This document shows, piece by piece, positions 24,996 to 32,819 of a stretch of 57,473 nucleotides of DNA. The position numbers and the translations under genes are program-made. Origin of the DNA: Actinomadura logoneensis (GTDB lineage Bacteria > Actinomycetota > Actinomycetes > Streptosporangiales > Streptosporangiaceae); the NCBI RefSeq assembly GCF_003428695.1, contig NZ_QURH01000037.1:1-57473 (forward strand), written 5' to 3'. How positions within the stretch are numbered: position 1 is the first letter of the stretch; the number at the start of each line of letters is the position of its first letter. A model generated the notes under the pieces. That model was given only the letters and a program-made list of their open reading frames with translations, did not search any database and was not told the origin of the DNA.

Positions 24996-26255
24996 TCATT
25001 GGGCGGCCAGGGTTTTCAGCCATTTGGTTTGGAGGACGCCTGGGCGGTTCGGTGCTATCAGGCGGCACGGGTAGCCGTGGTCCAGGGCCAGAGGTTCGCC
25101 GTTCAGGGACAGGGCCAGAAGGGTGTCGGGGTCGCGCCAGTGTCTGGGGTCCACTTCGGAGCTGTTGTACGCGCCGCCGATCTGCAGGGATTCGGCGCGG
25201 ATGCGGGTGTCGGCCGGGGCGCCGGCCAGGGCCAGGACGTCGCGTAGGCGGACGCCGGTCCAGGTGCCCGACGCCGACCAGCCTTCGACACACGCGATCG
25301 GCAGGCGGACGGTGTGCTGGGGCATCGCTCTCAATTGGTCGAGTGAGAGCGAGAGTTCGCGTTGGACGCGTCCGGTGACCTTGAGGCGCCAGTTCGGATC
25401 GCGTGCCGTCGCGGTGACTCCCGCCGAGGCGGCGGTGCGGTTAACCGGGAGGCGCTGCGGGCCGAGGCCCGGACGGCGAGGTGCCAGCAAGGCCAGCCGG
25501 GCCAGCGGCGACACCGTCTCGCCGACGGTGAAGAGGGTCACCGCGCCGGACGCGGCGAAGACCGAGAGGAGGAGCGAGCGGCGGTCGAGGGCGTCATTGG
25601 GCTTGCGCATGACGGTTCGGCGTGCCTTGGTCCACTCGTTCGCGATGTGGATGATGAGCGCGCCGACGACGACGTACGCGGTCCAGTAGTGGGCGACTGT
25701 GAAGAAGAACGGGAAGGGGTACCAGTAGGAGATGTTCAGGACGCCCGTGACCAGCTGGAAGAGGGATCCGCCGACCAGCAGGAGCATCACGGCCCGTTCC
25801 AGTGCGTGGGCTGGTGAGCGGAACATCGGCCACTGGAGGAGCTTCGGGTAGACCGTCCAGAGCTTGGCCAGAAGGAGCGGCACCGTCGCCAGGCCGCCGA
25901 TGACGTGGAGGCCTTGGGTGACGCGGTACAGGTTCACCGGCCGCGACGGCCAGTGCAGCCAGTCGGGCGGATGCTGCATGAAGTGGCTGATCAGGCCGGT
26001 GATGAACGCCGTGCCGAACGAGACACCGAGCGCCATGCCCAGCCACGCCGCGATCCGCTCGTCGTGGTAGCGGCTGCTGAAGCGTCCCCCGAGGTCGGTG
26101 ACGAGGCGTGCCGGCCACCGGACGGACGTGCCGGGGCGGTGCTGCGCGTCGGAGCCGGGAGTCGTGCCGGGGTGAGGGTCCGAGCCGGGGCCGGGAGTCG
26201 TGCCCGGGTGAGGGTGCGAGCCGGGGCCGGAGGTCGTGCCAGAGGCGGGTGTCAT
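24996..26255 (-). CDS. molybdopterin-dependent oxidoreductase with N-terminal membrane cytochrome b-like domain
   Basis: A 419-residue protein. The ATG at 26255 overlaps the TGA of the methyltransferase gene (ATGA). After a Pro/Gly/His-rich start come four to five membrane helices with histidines suited to b-type haem (FITGLISHFMQH, VTQGLHVIGGLATVPLLLAKL, FFFTVAHYWTAYVVVG, ALIIHIANEW). From about residue 260 a sulfite oxidase-like Moco domain follows, with RLPIACVEGWSASGTWTG holding the molybdenum-ligating cysteine, LQIGGAYNSSEV, and the end LIAPNRPGVLQTKWLKTL. It would sit in the membrane with the Moco domain probably outside, passing electrons to the haem part. Several actinobacterial genomes carry this fusion. 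It is the last gene of a coupled five-gene set. Confidence 0.88.
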   Translation of the reverse strand: MTPASGTTSGPGSHPHPGTTPGPGSDPHPGTTPGSDAQHRPGTSVRWPARLVTDLGGRFSSRYHDERIAAWLGMALGVSFGTAFITGLISHFMQHPPDWLHWPSRPVNLYRVTQGLHVIGGLATVPLLLAKLWTVYPKLLQWPMFRSPAHALERAVMLLLVGGSLFQLVTGVLNISYWYPFPFFFTVAHYWTAYVVVGALIIHIANEWTKARRTVMRKPNDALDRRSLLLSVFAASGAVTLFTVGETVSPLARLALLAPRRPGLGPQRLPVNRTAASAGVTATARDPNWRLKVTGRVQRELSLSLDQLRAMPQHTVRLPIACVEGWSASGTWTGVRLRDVLALAGAPADTRIRAESLQIGGAYNSSEVDPRHWRDPDTLLALSLNGEPLALDHGYPCRLIAPNRPGVLQTKWLKTLAAQ

Positions 26256-26878
26256 AGGGCGAGGGCGACGAAGCATCGGGACGCCTCTTCCCAGCGTTCG
26301 GTCACGGTCAGGCCGCTTTCGGGGAGGTCGTCGGCGGCCACCTGCGCCCACGGGAACCACGGGCCGACGTTCGTGCCGCTGCGGAGCCGGACGCGTTCGC
26401 GCCGGGACGGCGTTCCGGGGGCGTTGACCTCGGCGAGGATCCGGCCGCCGGGGATGAGCAGCGGGGCGAGGCGGCGGAGCAGGGCGGCCGGGTCGCCGCC
26501 GATGCCGATGTTGCCGTCCGCGAGCAGGATCGTCCGCCAGAGGCCCGCGCCGGGGATCTGCGCGAACACGTCGCCGATCAGCGCGGGGGCTCCGGCGGCC
26601 ACGGTCATCGCGACGGCGGTCGGCGCGTTGTCGATGCCGACGGCGAGGACGCCGCGTCGGGTGAGGGTGACGGTCAGCCTGCCGGGTCCCGAACCGACGT
26701 CGAGGACGGGGCCTTCGGATCGGGACAGCAGGCCCTCGTCGCCGGGACGCAGGCGCATCCAGTCCGCCACCGGCAGCGGACGCCGGGCGCCCGTCGCGTC
26801 CTCGATCTGGACGGACGCGGAGGCCGGTTCGCCGAGTGCCTGGCCGTCGAGCGCCCTCTCGTAGAGCTCACCGATCAC
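26252..26878 (-). CDS. class I SAM-dependent methyltransferase
   Basis: A 208-residue soluble protein from GTG 26878. Motif I is VLDVGSGPGRLTVTL (about residue 60), followed by the acidic strand AVGIDNAPTAV, and a motif III-like strand IPGGRILAEVNAPG. The sequence WRTILLADGNIGIGGDPAALL replaces the usual motif II and is a hallmark of a subgroup that accompanies TIGR04282-type glycosyltransferases. The start overlaps the end of the upstream gene by 11 bases and the stop overlaps the next start, so it is fully coupled. The acceptor is unknown. Confidence 0.85.
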   Translation of the reverse strand: MIGELYERALDGQALGEPASASVQIEDATGARRPLPVADWMRLRPGDEGLLSRSEGPVLDVGSGPGRLTVTLTRRGVLAVGIDNAPTAVAMTVAAGAPALIGDVFAQIPGAGLWRTILLADGNIGIGGDPAALLRRLAPLLIPGGRILAEVNAPGTPSRRERVRLRSGTNVGPWFPWAQVAADDLPESGLTVTERWEEASRCFVALAL

Positions 26879-27686
26879 GGACGGCCGCCGTCCCGAGGGC
26901 GAGGGGCCTCTTCGTGGAGGCGCGCTCGGCGCTTGCGTCGTCCCCCGTGAGCTGCGAGGCAGGACGTGCGGTGAGGGCGCGGTAGGTGGCCGCGAAGTGG
27001 GTCGTCGGAGCCTGCTCGGCCACCTTCGCGGCGTCGTCGTGGGTGTCCACGTCGGTGAGTTCAGGGAGGTGGGCGACGGTCAGGGCGGCGTCGGTGAGGC
27101 GGCGGAGCTGGTGGTCGCCGGTGGCCGGGCTCGACATGGGGACGCCGCGGAGGAGGGCCGGGTCCGGGGTGTGGAGGCCGAGGAGCCAGAAGCCGCCGTC
27201 GGTGGCGCGGCCGAAGCACGCGTCGTGGCCGGTCAGGGCGTCGATGGCGGCGGCCAGCAGGGACGGCGTGAGCTGAGGGGTGTCCATGCCGACGAGGACC
27301 AGCGGACGGCCTCGGTAGGCGTCGTCGAAGGCGTTGGCCAGGCGCTCGTCCAGCCCGTCCCCGCGCTGGGGGATGACGTCGAAGCCGTCCGGCAGCCACG
27401 GACCGGGTGAACCGGCGAGGGCCAAGGTGCGGCGGGCGGCCGGGGTCGCGGCGACCGCCTGCAGGGTGTCCTTCAGTGCGGCCTCGGCCAAGGCGGCGGC
27501 CTCGGGCGGAGCGAACGGCGGCGTCAGGCGCGTCTTGACGCGGCCCGGCAGCGGTTCCTTCGCGATCACGATCAGGTCGGCGACGCCGGGAGAGGACGGG
27601 TCGGCGGCGCGCGGCGAGGCTCCCTGGCGTGCGCCGGCCGACCTGACCCGCGACGCCCTCGAACCGCCGTGCCGGACGTCGTTCAT
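26868..27686 (-). CDS. TIGR04282/DUF2064 family CofC-like glycosyltransferase
   Basis: A 272-residue protein from ATG 27686, which overlaps the TGA of the GT2 gene. Its core reads DLIVIAKEPLPGRVKTRL near residue 36, a nucleotide-binding signature, then FDVIPQRGDGLDERLANAF, PLVLVGMDTPQLTP (acidic metal site) and ACFGRATDGGFWLLGL. These are the marks of the DUF2064/TIGR04282 family, related to CofC and GT-A nucleotidyltransferases. NCBI names the family arsenosugar biosynthesis glycosyltransferase, but the name rests on a few systems, and here no arsenic genes are seen, so the substrate is open. The neighbours suggest surface glycan or glycolipid assembly. Confidence 0.88.
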   Translation of the reverse strand: MNDVRHGGSRASRVRSAGARQGASPRAADPSSPGVADLIVIAKEPLPGRVKTRLTPPFAPPEAAALAEAALKDTLQAVAATPAARRTLALAGSPGPWLPDGFDVIPQRGDGLDERLANAFDDAYRGRPLVLVGMDTPQLTPSLLAAAIDALTGHDACFGRATDGGFWLLGLHTPDPALLRGVPMSSPATGDHQLRRLTDAALTVAHLPELTDVDTHDDAAKVAEQAPTTHFAATYRALTARPASQLTGDDASAERASTKRPLALGTAAVRDR

Positions 27687-28381
27687 GCCGCACCTACCGT
27701 CGCCAGGATGTTGCGCATGTCGTGGACGGCTCGGATCGTTCCTCGGACGCTGCCGGTGACCTTCGATCGGCCCGTCCTCGGGTGGTAGGGGACGTCCAGC
27801 TCGGTGATGCGCCAGTCCGCGCGCGCAGCCTTGAGGACCATCTCCAGCGGGTAGCCGAACCGGCGGTCGGCCAGGTCGAGCGCGAGCAGGTCGGCGCGGC
27901 GCGCGGCGCGCATGGGACCGAGGTCGTGCAGGGTCGTGCGCGCGCGGCGGTTCAGCTCGCGGGCGAGGACGCGGTTGGCGACGCGGGCGTGCGGCGGCCA
28001 AGAGCGCCATTCGGTCGGACGGCGGCGCCCCAGGACAAGTGTCGGCCGGGGCAGGGGAGCGGCATCGCTGCGCGGGCCGTCCGGACCGTGGAGGGCGGCG
28101 ACCAGGAGGGGCAGGTCGCGGGGGTCGAGGGAGGCGTCGGCGTCCATGAAGCAGACGGTGTCGGCGGTCGCGGCGCGGAGGCCGGCGTGGCACGCCTCGC
28201 CGAAGCCGCGGCGCGGCGCGTGCACGACGCGTGCGCCGTGGCGTGCGGCGATCTCGGCGGACGCGTCGGTCGAGCCGTTGTCGACCACGATCGGGACGTA
28301 GCCGGAGGGCATCCGGTCCAGGACCCAGGGCAGGGCGTCCGCCTCGTCCAGGCACGGCAGGACGACGTCGATGTGCGTCAT
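27683..28381 (-). CDS. glycosyltransferase family 2
   Basis: A 232-residue GT-A glycosyltransferase starting at ATG 28381 (overlapping the epimerase stop). It opens DVVLPCLDEADALPWVL, then PIVVDNGSTDASAEIAARHG, TVCFMDADASLDPRDLP holding the DxD metal motif, and a GRRRPTEW region that binds the acceptor side. The C-terminal LDVPYHPRTGRSKVTGSVRG is the typical end of the dolichol-phosphate mannosyltransferase-like subgroup, without membrane helices. It would transfer a sugar from a nucleotide donor to a lipid carrier or another acceptor. It is coupled to its neighbours on both sides. Confidence 0.9.
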   Translation of the reverse strand: MTHIDVVLPCLDEADALPWVLDRMPSGYVPIVVDNGSTDASAEIAARHGARVVHAPRRGFGEACHAGLRAATADTVCFMDADASLDPRDLPLLVAALHGPDGPRSDAAPLPRPTLVLGRRRPTEWRSWPPHARVANRVLARELNRRARTTLHDLGPMRAARRADLLALDLADRRFGYPLEMVLKAARADWRITELDVPYHPRTGRSKVTGSVRGTIRAVHDMRNILATVGAA

Positions 28382-29424
28382 ACGGCCACCGCCGCGAACT
28401 CGGCCATGCCGTCCTCGAAGTCGATGTCCGCCGTGAAGCCGAGGTCGGCCGCGGCGCGGTGAGGGGCGGCCACGATGTGCCGGACGTCGCCCAGCCGGTA
28501 GTCCCCGGTGACGACGGGCCGCGGGCCGTCGCACGCCGCGGCGAGCGCTTCGGCCAGGTCGCCGATGGTGCGGGGGCGGCCACTGGCGATGTTGTAGGCG
28601 GCGAACGGCGCGTAGGACGGGTGTTCCAGCGCGAGGACGTTCGCTCGGGCGACGTCCCGGACGTGGACGAAGTCACGACGTTGGAGGCCGTCCTCGAAGA
28701 CCTTGGGCGCCTCGCCTCGGAGCAGGGCCGACCGGAAGAGCGCGGCCACGCCCGCGTAGGGGGTGTCGCGGGGCATCCGCGGGCCGTAGACGTTGTGGTA
28801 GCGGAGGGCGATGACCGATCCGCCCGTCATGCGCGCCCACGAGGCGGCCAGGTTCTCCTGGGCGAGTTTGGTGTCGGCGTAGACGTTGCGCGGGTCGGCG
28901 GGGGCGCTCTCGTCGATCGTCCCCGGGCGCAGGAGCCGGGCGCAGCGCGGACACGCGGGCTCGAAGACGCCCGAGGCCAGAGCCGATTCGGCGCGCGGAC
29001 GAGGACGTACCGTGCCGTGCACGGCGCACTCGTACGTCCCTTCGCCGTAGACGACCATGGACGACGCCAGCACCAGCTTCCGCACGTCCGCGCGCGCCAT
29101 CTCGGCCAGCAGGACGGACGTCCCGAGCACGTTGGCGGACGCGTAGGCGGGCAGGTCGTACACGTCCACGCCCAGCCCGACCATCGCGGCCTGGTGGCAG
29201 ACCGCGTCCACGCCCCGGAGGGCACGCGCGACGGCCTCCGCGTCCCGCACGTCCAGGCGGACGGAGCCGGGGGCCGTGTGGCCGGAGGCTCCCGAGGGGG
29301 CCGTGTGGCCGGAGGCTCCCGAGGGGGCCGTGTCGAAAGGGACGACGTCGTGGCCGGACGCCTCCAGGGCGTCCGCGATGTGCGAACCGATGAAGCCCGC
29401 CGATCCCGTGAGCAGCACTCGCAT
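28378..29424 (-). CDS. NAD-dependent epimerase/dehydratase (extended SDR)
   Basis: A 348-residue extended SDR enzyme, first gene of the operon. The NAD-binding Rossmann motif is VLLTGSAGFIGSHIADAL at residue 3. The catalytic triad follows as Ser in LVLASSMVVYGEG and YxxxK in NVYADTKLAQE. The sequence between them holds an insertion with cysteines (YECAV..FEPACPRCARLL) that could bind zinc. A 27-bp direct repeat adds SGASGHTAP after the second strand. It probably modifies a nucleotide sugar (epimerisation or dehydration) for the glycosyltransferases next to it. It is divergent from the NarL-type regulator at 29628. Confidence 0.9.
   Translation of the reverse strand: MRVLLTGSAGFIGSHIADALEASGHDVVPFDTAPSGASGHTAPSGASGHTAPGSVRLDVRDAEAVARALRGVDAVCHQAAMVGLGVDVYDLPAYASANVLGTSVLLAEMARADVRKLVLASSMVVYGEGTYECAVHGTVRPRPRAESALASGVFEPACPRCARLLRPGTIDESAPADPRNVYADTKLAQENLAASWARMTGGSVIALRYHNVYGPRMPRDTPYAGVAALFRSALLRGEAPKVFEDGLQRRDFVHVRDVARANVLALEHPSYAPFAAYNIASGRPRTIGDLAEALAAACDGPRPVVTGDYRLGDVRHIVAAPHRAAADLGFTADIDFEDGMAEFAAVAV
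29269..29334 (-). repeat. 27-bp in-frame direct repeat in the epimerase gene
   Basis: The unit GGGGGCCGTGTGGCCGGAGG plus CTCCCGA occurs twice perfectly with a third partial copy. It encodes SGASGHTAP in a surface loop of the NAD-binding domain. Such a perfect copy is likely recent. Confidence 0.85.
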
Positions 29425-29627
29425 GGCCCGAACGTAGGTCGCGGAACCGCCGACCGGACGGAATCAGGGGCAGCCGTATGAACCTCGTAAGAACTTCGCC
29501 CGCCCGGAAAAGCGCCGCCCCCTTCGCCGTCGCGGGAGTGAAGGCCGTGCGTCACCGGGGTCGGACTTGCTTTCCCAGGGCGGCTGGCTGACCCTGTGAG
29601 ACTGGTTCGATCTTGGAGGGGGCGCCG

Positions 29628-30233
29628 ATGGTCCGGGTGCTGCTGGCCGAGGATGTGCGCATCCTGCGCGAGGCGCTGGCCGGATTGCTGTCGCTGGAGG
29701 ACGGGATCGAGGTCGTCGCCCAGGTCGAGCGCGGTGACGCGGTCGTGGCGGCGGCGCTGGACGCGCGGCCCGACGTCGCGGTGATCGACATCGAGCTGCC
29801 CGGCCGGGACGGGATCGACGCCGCCGCCGAGCTGAGGGAGCGCCTGCCGGAGTGCCGCGTCCTGATCCTCACCGGCGTCGGACGGCCCGGCACGCTGCGG
29901 CGCGCCCTGTCGGCGCAGGTCGCCGGGTTCATGGTCAAGGAGGCGGCGCCCGCCGAGCTGGCCGACGCGATCCGCAGGGTCGCCGCCGGCGGGCGCGTCA
30001 TGGACCCCCAGCTCGCGTTCGCCGCGCTGGCCGTCCAGGACTGCCCGCTCACCGACCGGGAGGTCGAGGTGCTCCGGCTGACGGCCGAGGGCGAGGAACC
30101 TCCCGAGGTCGCCGTGCGGGCCGGACTGGCGTACGGGACGGTCCGCAACTACCTGGCGTCCGCGGTGACGAAACTGAACGCGCGCAACCGGGTGGACGCG
30201 ATCCGCATCGCCAGGGACGCGGGCTGGATCTGA
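29628..30233 (+). CDS. NarL/FixJ-family response regulator (DesR-like)
   Basis: A 201-residue regulator. I use ATG 29628, eight bases after GGAGG, giving MVRVLLAEDVRILREAL. The receiver domain has the acidic pair at E8-D9, phosphoacceptor Asp54 in VAVIDIELPGRDG, Thr in LILTGV and Lys in FMVKEAAP. The C-terminal LuxR-type HTH is CPLTDREVEVLRLTAEG..GTVRNYLASAVTKLNARNR, the form seen in DesR-like regulators. It converges with a very large histidine kinase gene nine bases away, which may be its partner although they are not in one operon. Targets are unknown. Confidence 0.92.
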   Translation: MVRVLLAEDVRILREALAGLLSLEDGIEVVAQVERGDAVVAAALDARPDVAVIDIELPGRDGIDAAAELRERLPECRVLILTGVGRPGTLRRALSAQVAGFMVKEAAPAELADAIRRVAAGGRVMDPQLAFAALAVQDCPLTDREVEVLRLTAEGEEPPEVAVRAGLAYGTVRNYLASAVTKLNARNRVDAIRIARDAGWI

Positions 30234-30242
30234 ACCCGTCCC

Positions 30243-32630
30243 TCAGGCGGTGGAGAGCGCGGTCGCGGGCAGGGCGGGGAAGTCGGCGACCAGCGTGAAG
30301 CGGTCGTCCTCTCGCCGGACGCTCAGGCTCCCGCCGGCCTCCGCCGCCCGCGTCCGCAGGTTGGCCAGCCCCGAGCCTCCGCAGCCCGCCGCGGACACGG
30401 CGTCGGCGGAATCAGCGTCGCCCCTCCCCGTGGCGGAAACTGCGTGGTCGCGGGACGAGACGGACACGGCGTCGTCGCGGGACGGGGCGGGGTCGAGCGC
30501 GCCGTCGTTGGACACGGTGAGCCGCAGGCCGTCCGCCCGCACGGCGATCCCGATCGCGCACTCGCGGGCGCGGCTGTGCCGGACGATGTTGGTCGCCGCC
30601 TCCCGGAGGACGATCGCCGCCGCCGACCCGTCCGTCCCCGGCGGCGGCTCGTCCGCGTCCACGCGCACCTCGATCCCGGCGGCGGTCAGCATCGAGCGGG
30701 CCGTCCCGACCTCCGCGGCCAGGGACAGCGAGGTGCGGACGCGGGCGATCGACCGGACCGACGCCAGCGCCTCCTCGGCGAGCGTCCCCACCTCGTCCAG
30801 CTGCGCCCGCGCGGCGTCCGGGTCGCGGTCCGCCAGCCGTCCGGCCAACTCGCCCTTGACGACCAGGGCGGACAGCTGGAACCCCATCAGGTCGTGGACG
30901 TCGCGGGAGATCCGCAGCCGCTCCTCGACCACGGCCATCCGCGCGACCTCCCGGCGCGCCTCGGCCAGCGCGGCGATGACGACGGGCAGGCGGCACAGCA
31001 CGTAGACCGTCACCGCGAACAGGGCGGCGCCGACGAGGTTGCTCAGCGCCCACGACAGGCCCGCGCCCAGCAGGTACCCGTGCAGCGCGGGGAGGACGCC
31101 GATCAGCGCCGCCGCCCCCCAGGACCACGGCGGACGTCCGTGGAACAGGACCACCCCCGCGAGCAGCCCCGCGTAGCTGACCGGCACCTTCGGGCCGATG
31201 ACCGCGAACGCGGCGGCGAGCAGGACGAGCTGGAGGAGCAACGACACCCGCAGGGCACGCGGCGGCGCGCCGTCCTCGCGCGGGAAGACGTGGCGGAGCT
31301 GGAGCAGTCCGACCAGCGGCAGGAGGACGAGCGCCGCCGCGTACCGGCCCCACGCGGCCCCGAACAACGGGTCCGTTCCGCCGTCGTACAGGGCGACCAG
31401 CATGCTGCCGAGGTGGTCGATCTCGAAGACCAGCAGGACGAACCAGGCCAGCCACGGCGCCGTGCCGGACACCCGGGCGCCCTTCGCGCGACGTGCCGGG
31501 ACGCTCGCCCGCACCGACTCCGGGGTGGTGTCGAGCCGTCCGCCGAGTTCGGCGAGCCGCGCCGCCGGGGCACGGAGGACGTCCCCGAGGTCCGTGGACG
31601 CTCCGGCGAAGGTCACCGTCAGCCTGGCCGAGGCGATCCGGCCGGCGGAGGCGGTGAGGCGGGCGGAGGCGGTCCGGCCGGCCGGGGCGGTCAGTTCGAT
31701 CGAGCAGCGGTCGGGCGGGCCCTGCCGCAGGGCGGCGACGACCGTGCGGCGCAGCAGCGCGGCCAGCGCGGCGTCCTCGGCGGCGGGCAGGCGCGGCGGC
31801 GGCGCGTCGACGGTGACCGTGACGGGGACGCCGGACGCCGCCAGGACCGAGCGCGCCGCCTCGACCTCGTCGTCCAGTGACCGCTGCCGCTGGTCGGCGG
31901 AGACGGTCCGGACCTCGTCCAGAGCGGTCCGCGCGACCTCCACGATCCGCGCCGTCCCGACGGGCGGACCCGTGCGGGCCGTGCCCGCTGTGCCGGCCGC
32001 GCGGGCCAGCGCCACCACGAGGGCCAGCCGCTCCCCGAGCGCCGCGTCGAGGCCGCGCGCGATCCGGAGCCGTTCGCGAGCGACCTCCAGGGGGGCGAGC
32101 TCCGCGCGGGTCGCGCGCAGCTCCCCCGCGTATCCGGCGAGCCGCGCCATCGCGAAGAACGCCAGCCCCATCGTCACGGTCACCAGCGAGCTGTAGAACG
32201 CGAAGGCGACGCGGTGGTCGTCCCGCAAGACCGCCCAGGTGGCGAACTCGGCGGCGACGACGAGTCCGGCGGGCAGCCAGGACCACCGTCCGTCCACGGC
32301 CAGCAGCACCGACGTCACGACCAGCGCGGACGCCGACCACCACCCGTCCCCCGCGAGGACGTACGGCCAGAAGGCCGACACCGCCTGAAGCGCCAGCGCG
32401 GCCGGGATCCGGCGGCGCGGCACGGCACCGGACGCGATCGCGGCCGTCAGACCCGCCAGGACGACGAGCCCGGCCGCCGCGAGGAGCCCGGGGCCGGTTC
32501 GGGCGGGGGTGATGAAGGCACTGCCGACCAGCAGGTTCCACGTCTTGGAAGCGCACCACAGGACGAGGCAGACGACGAGCAGGGCCGTGGGCGACCAGTG
32601 CCGCCGCAGGGGATCGCGGCTCCGGATCAC
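30243..32630 (-). CDS. double DesK-like histidine kinase with a degenerate first half
   Basis: A 795-residue protein from GTG 32630 (GGGGGG just upstream). It is two DesK-like kinases in tandem. Half 1 has about five membrane helices, then ERLRIARGLDAALGERLA, where the phosphoacceptor His is replaced by Leu194, and its ATPase part lacks the N- and G-boxes. Half 2 has another set of helices (from about residue 375), then ERLRISRDVHDLMGFQLS with His579, N-box LREAATNIVRHS and G-box GCGGSGLANLRTRA. Thus only the second half can phosphorylate. A dispensable Ser/Ala/Asp-rich repeat (DDAVSVSSRDHAVS) sits between N- and G-boxes. It faces the NarL-type regulator gene and presumably phosphorylates it. 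Confidence 0.88.
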   Translation of the reverse strand: MIRSRDPLRRHWSPTALLVVCLVLWCASKTWNLLVGSAFITPARTGPGLLAAAGLVVLAGLTAAIASGAVPRRRIPAALALQAVSAFWPYVLAGDGWWSASALVVTSVLLAVDGRWSWLPAGLVVAAEFATWAVLRDDHRVAFAFYSSLVTVTMGLAFFAMARLAGYAGELRATRAELAPLEVARERLRIARGLDAALGERLALVVALARAAGTAGTARTGPPVGTARIVEVARTALDEVRTVSADQRQRSLDDEVEAARSVLAASGVPVTVTVDAPPPRLPAAEDAALAALLRRTVVAALRQGPPDRCSIELTAPAGRTASARLTASAGRIASARLTVTFAGASTDLGDVLRAPAARLAELGGRLDTTPESVRASVPARRAKGARVSGTAPWLAWFVLLVFEIDHLGSMLVALYDGGTDPLFGAAWGRYAAALVLLPLVGLLQLRHVFPREDGAPPRALRVSLLLQLVLLAAAFAVIGPKVPVSYAGLLAGVVLFHGRPPWSWGAAALIGVLPALHGYLLGAGLSWALSNLVGAALFAVTVYVLCRLPVVIAALAEARREVARMAVVEERLRISRDVHDLMGFQLSALVVKGELAGRLADRDPDAARAQLDEVGTLAEEALASVRSIARVRTSLSLAAEVGTARSMLTAAGIEVRVDADEPPPGTDGSAAAIVLREAATNIVRHSRARECAIGIAVRADGLRLTVSNDGALDPAPSRDDAVSVSSRDHAVSATGRGDADSADAVSAAGCGGSGLANLRTRAAEAGGSLSVRREDDRFTLVADFPALPATALSTA

Positions 32631-32819
32631 ATGCCCCCCAACACGAGTTCGCCCGTTGTCGGGGTCCACTGCCGTTCTCCGTGCATTCTGCACGCTCGTT
32701 CGTGCACCGCCCATCCCGGACGCTGCGGACCGCAGCCGGACCGGTGCGCCGGGCACTACCCGCCGGCCCCTCCGTCCGCGAGGCTTCTGCAGGTCAGAAC
32801 CATGACGAAGGGAAACCCG

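Noticed and set aside
26868..28676. A 602-codon minus-strand frame spanning the GT2 and TIGR04282 genes
   Set aside because: Only the part after MNDVRHGG is protein-like; the upstream part is a shadow of the GT2 gene, whose own frame has clear motifs.
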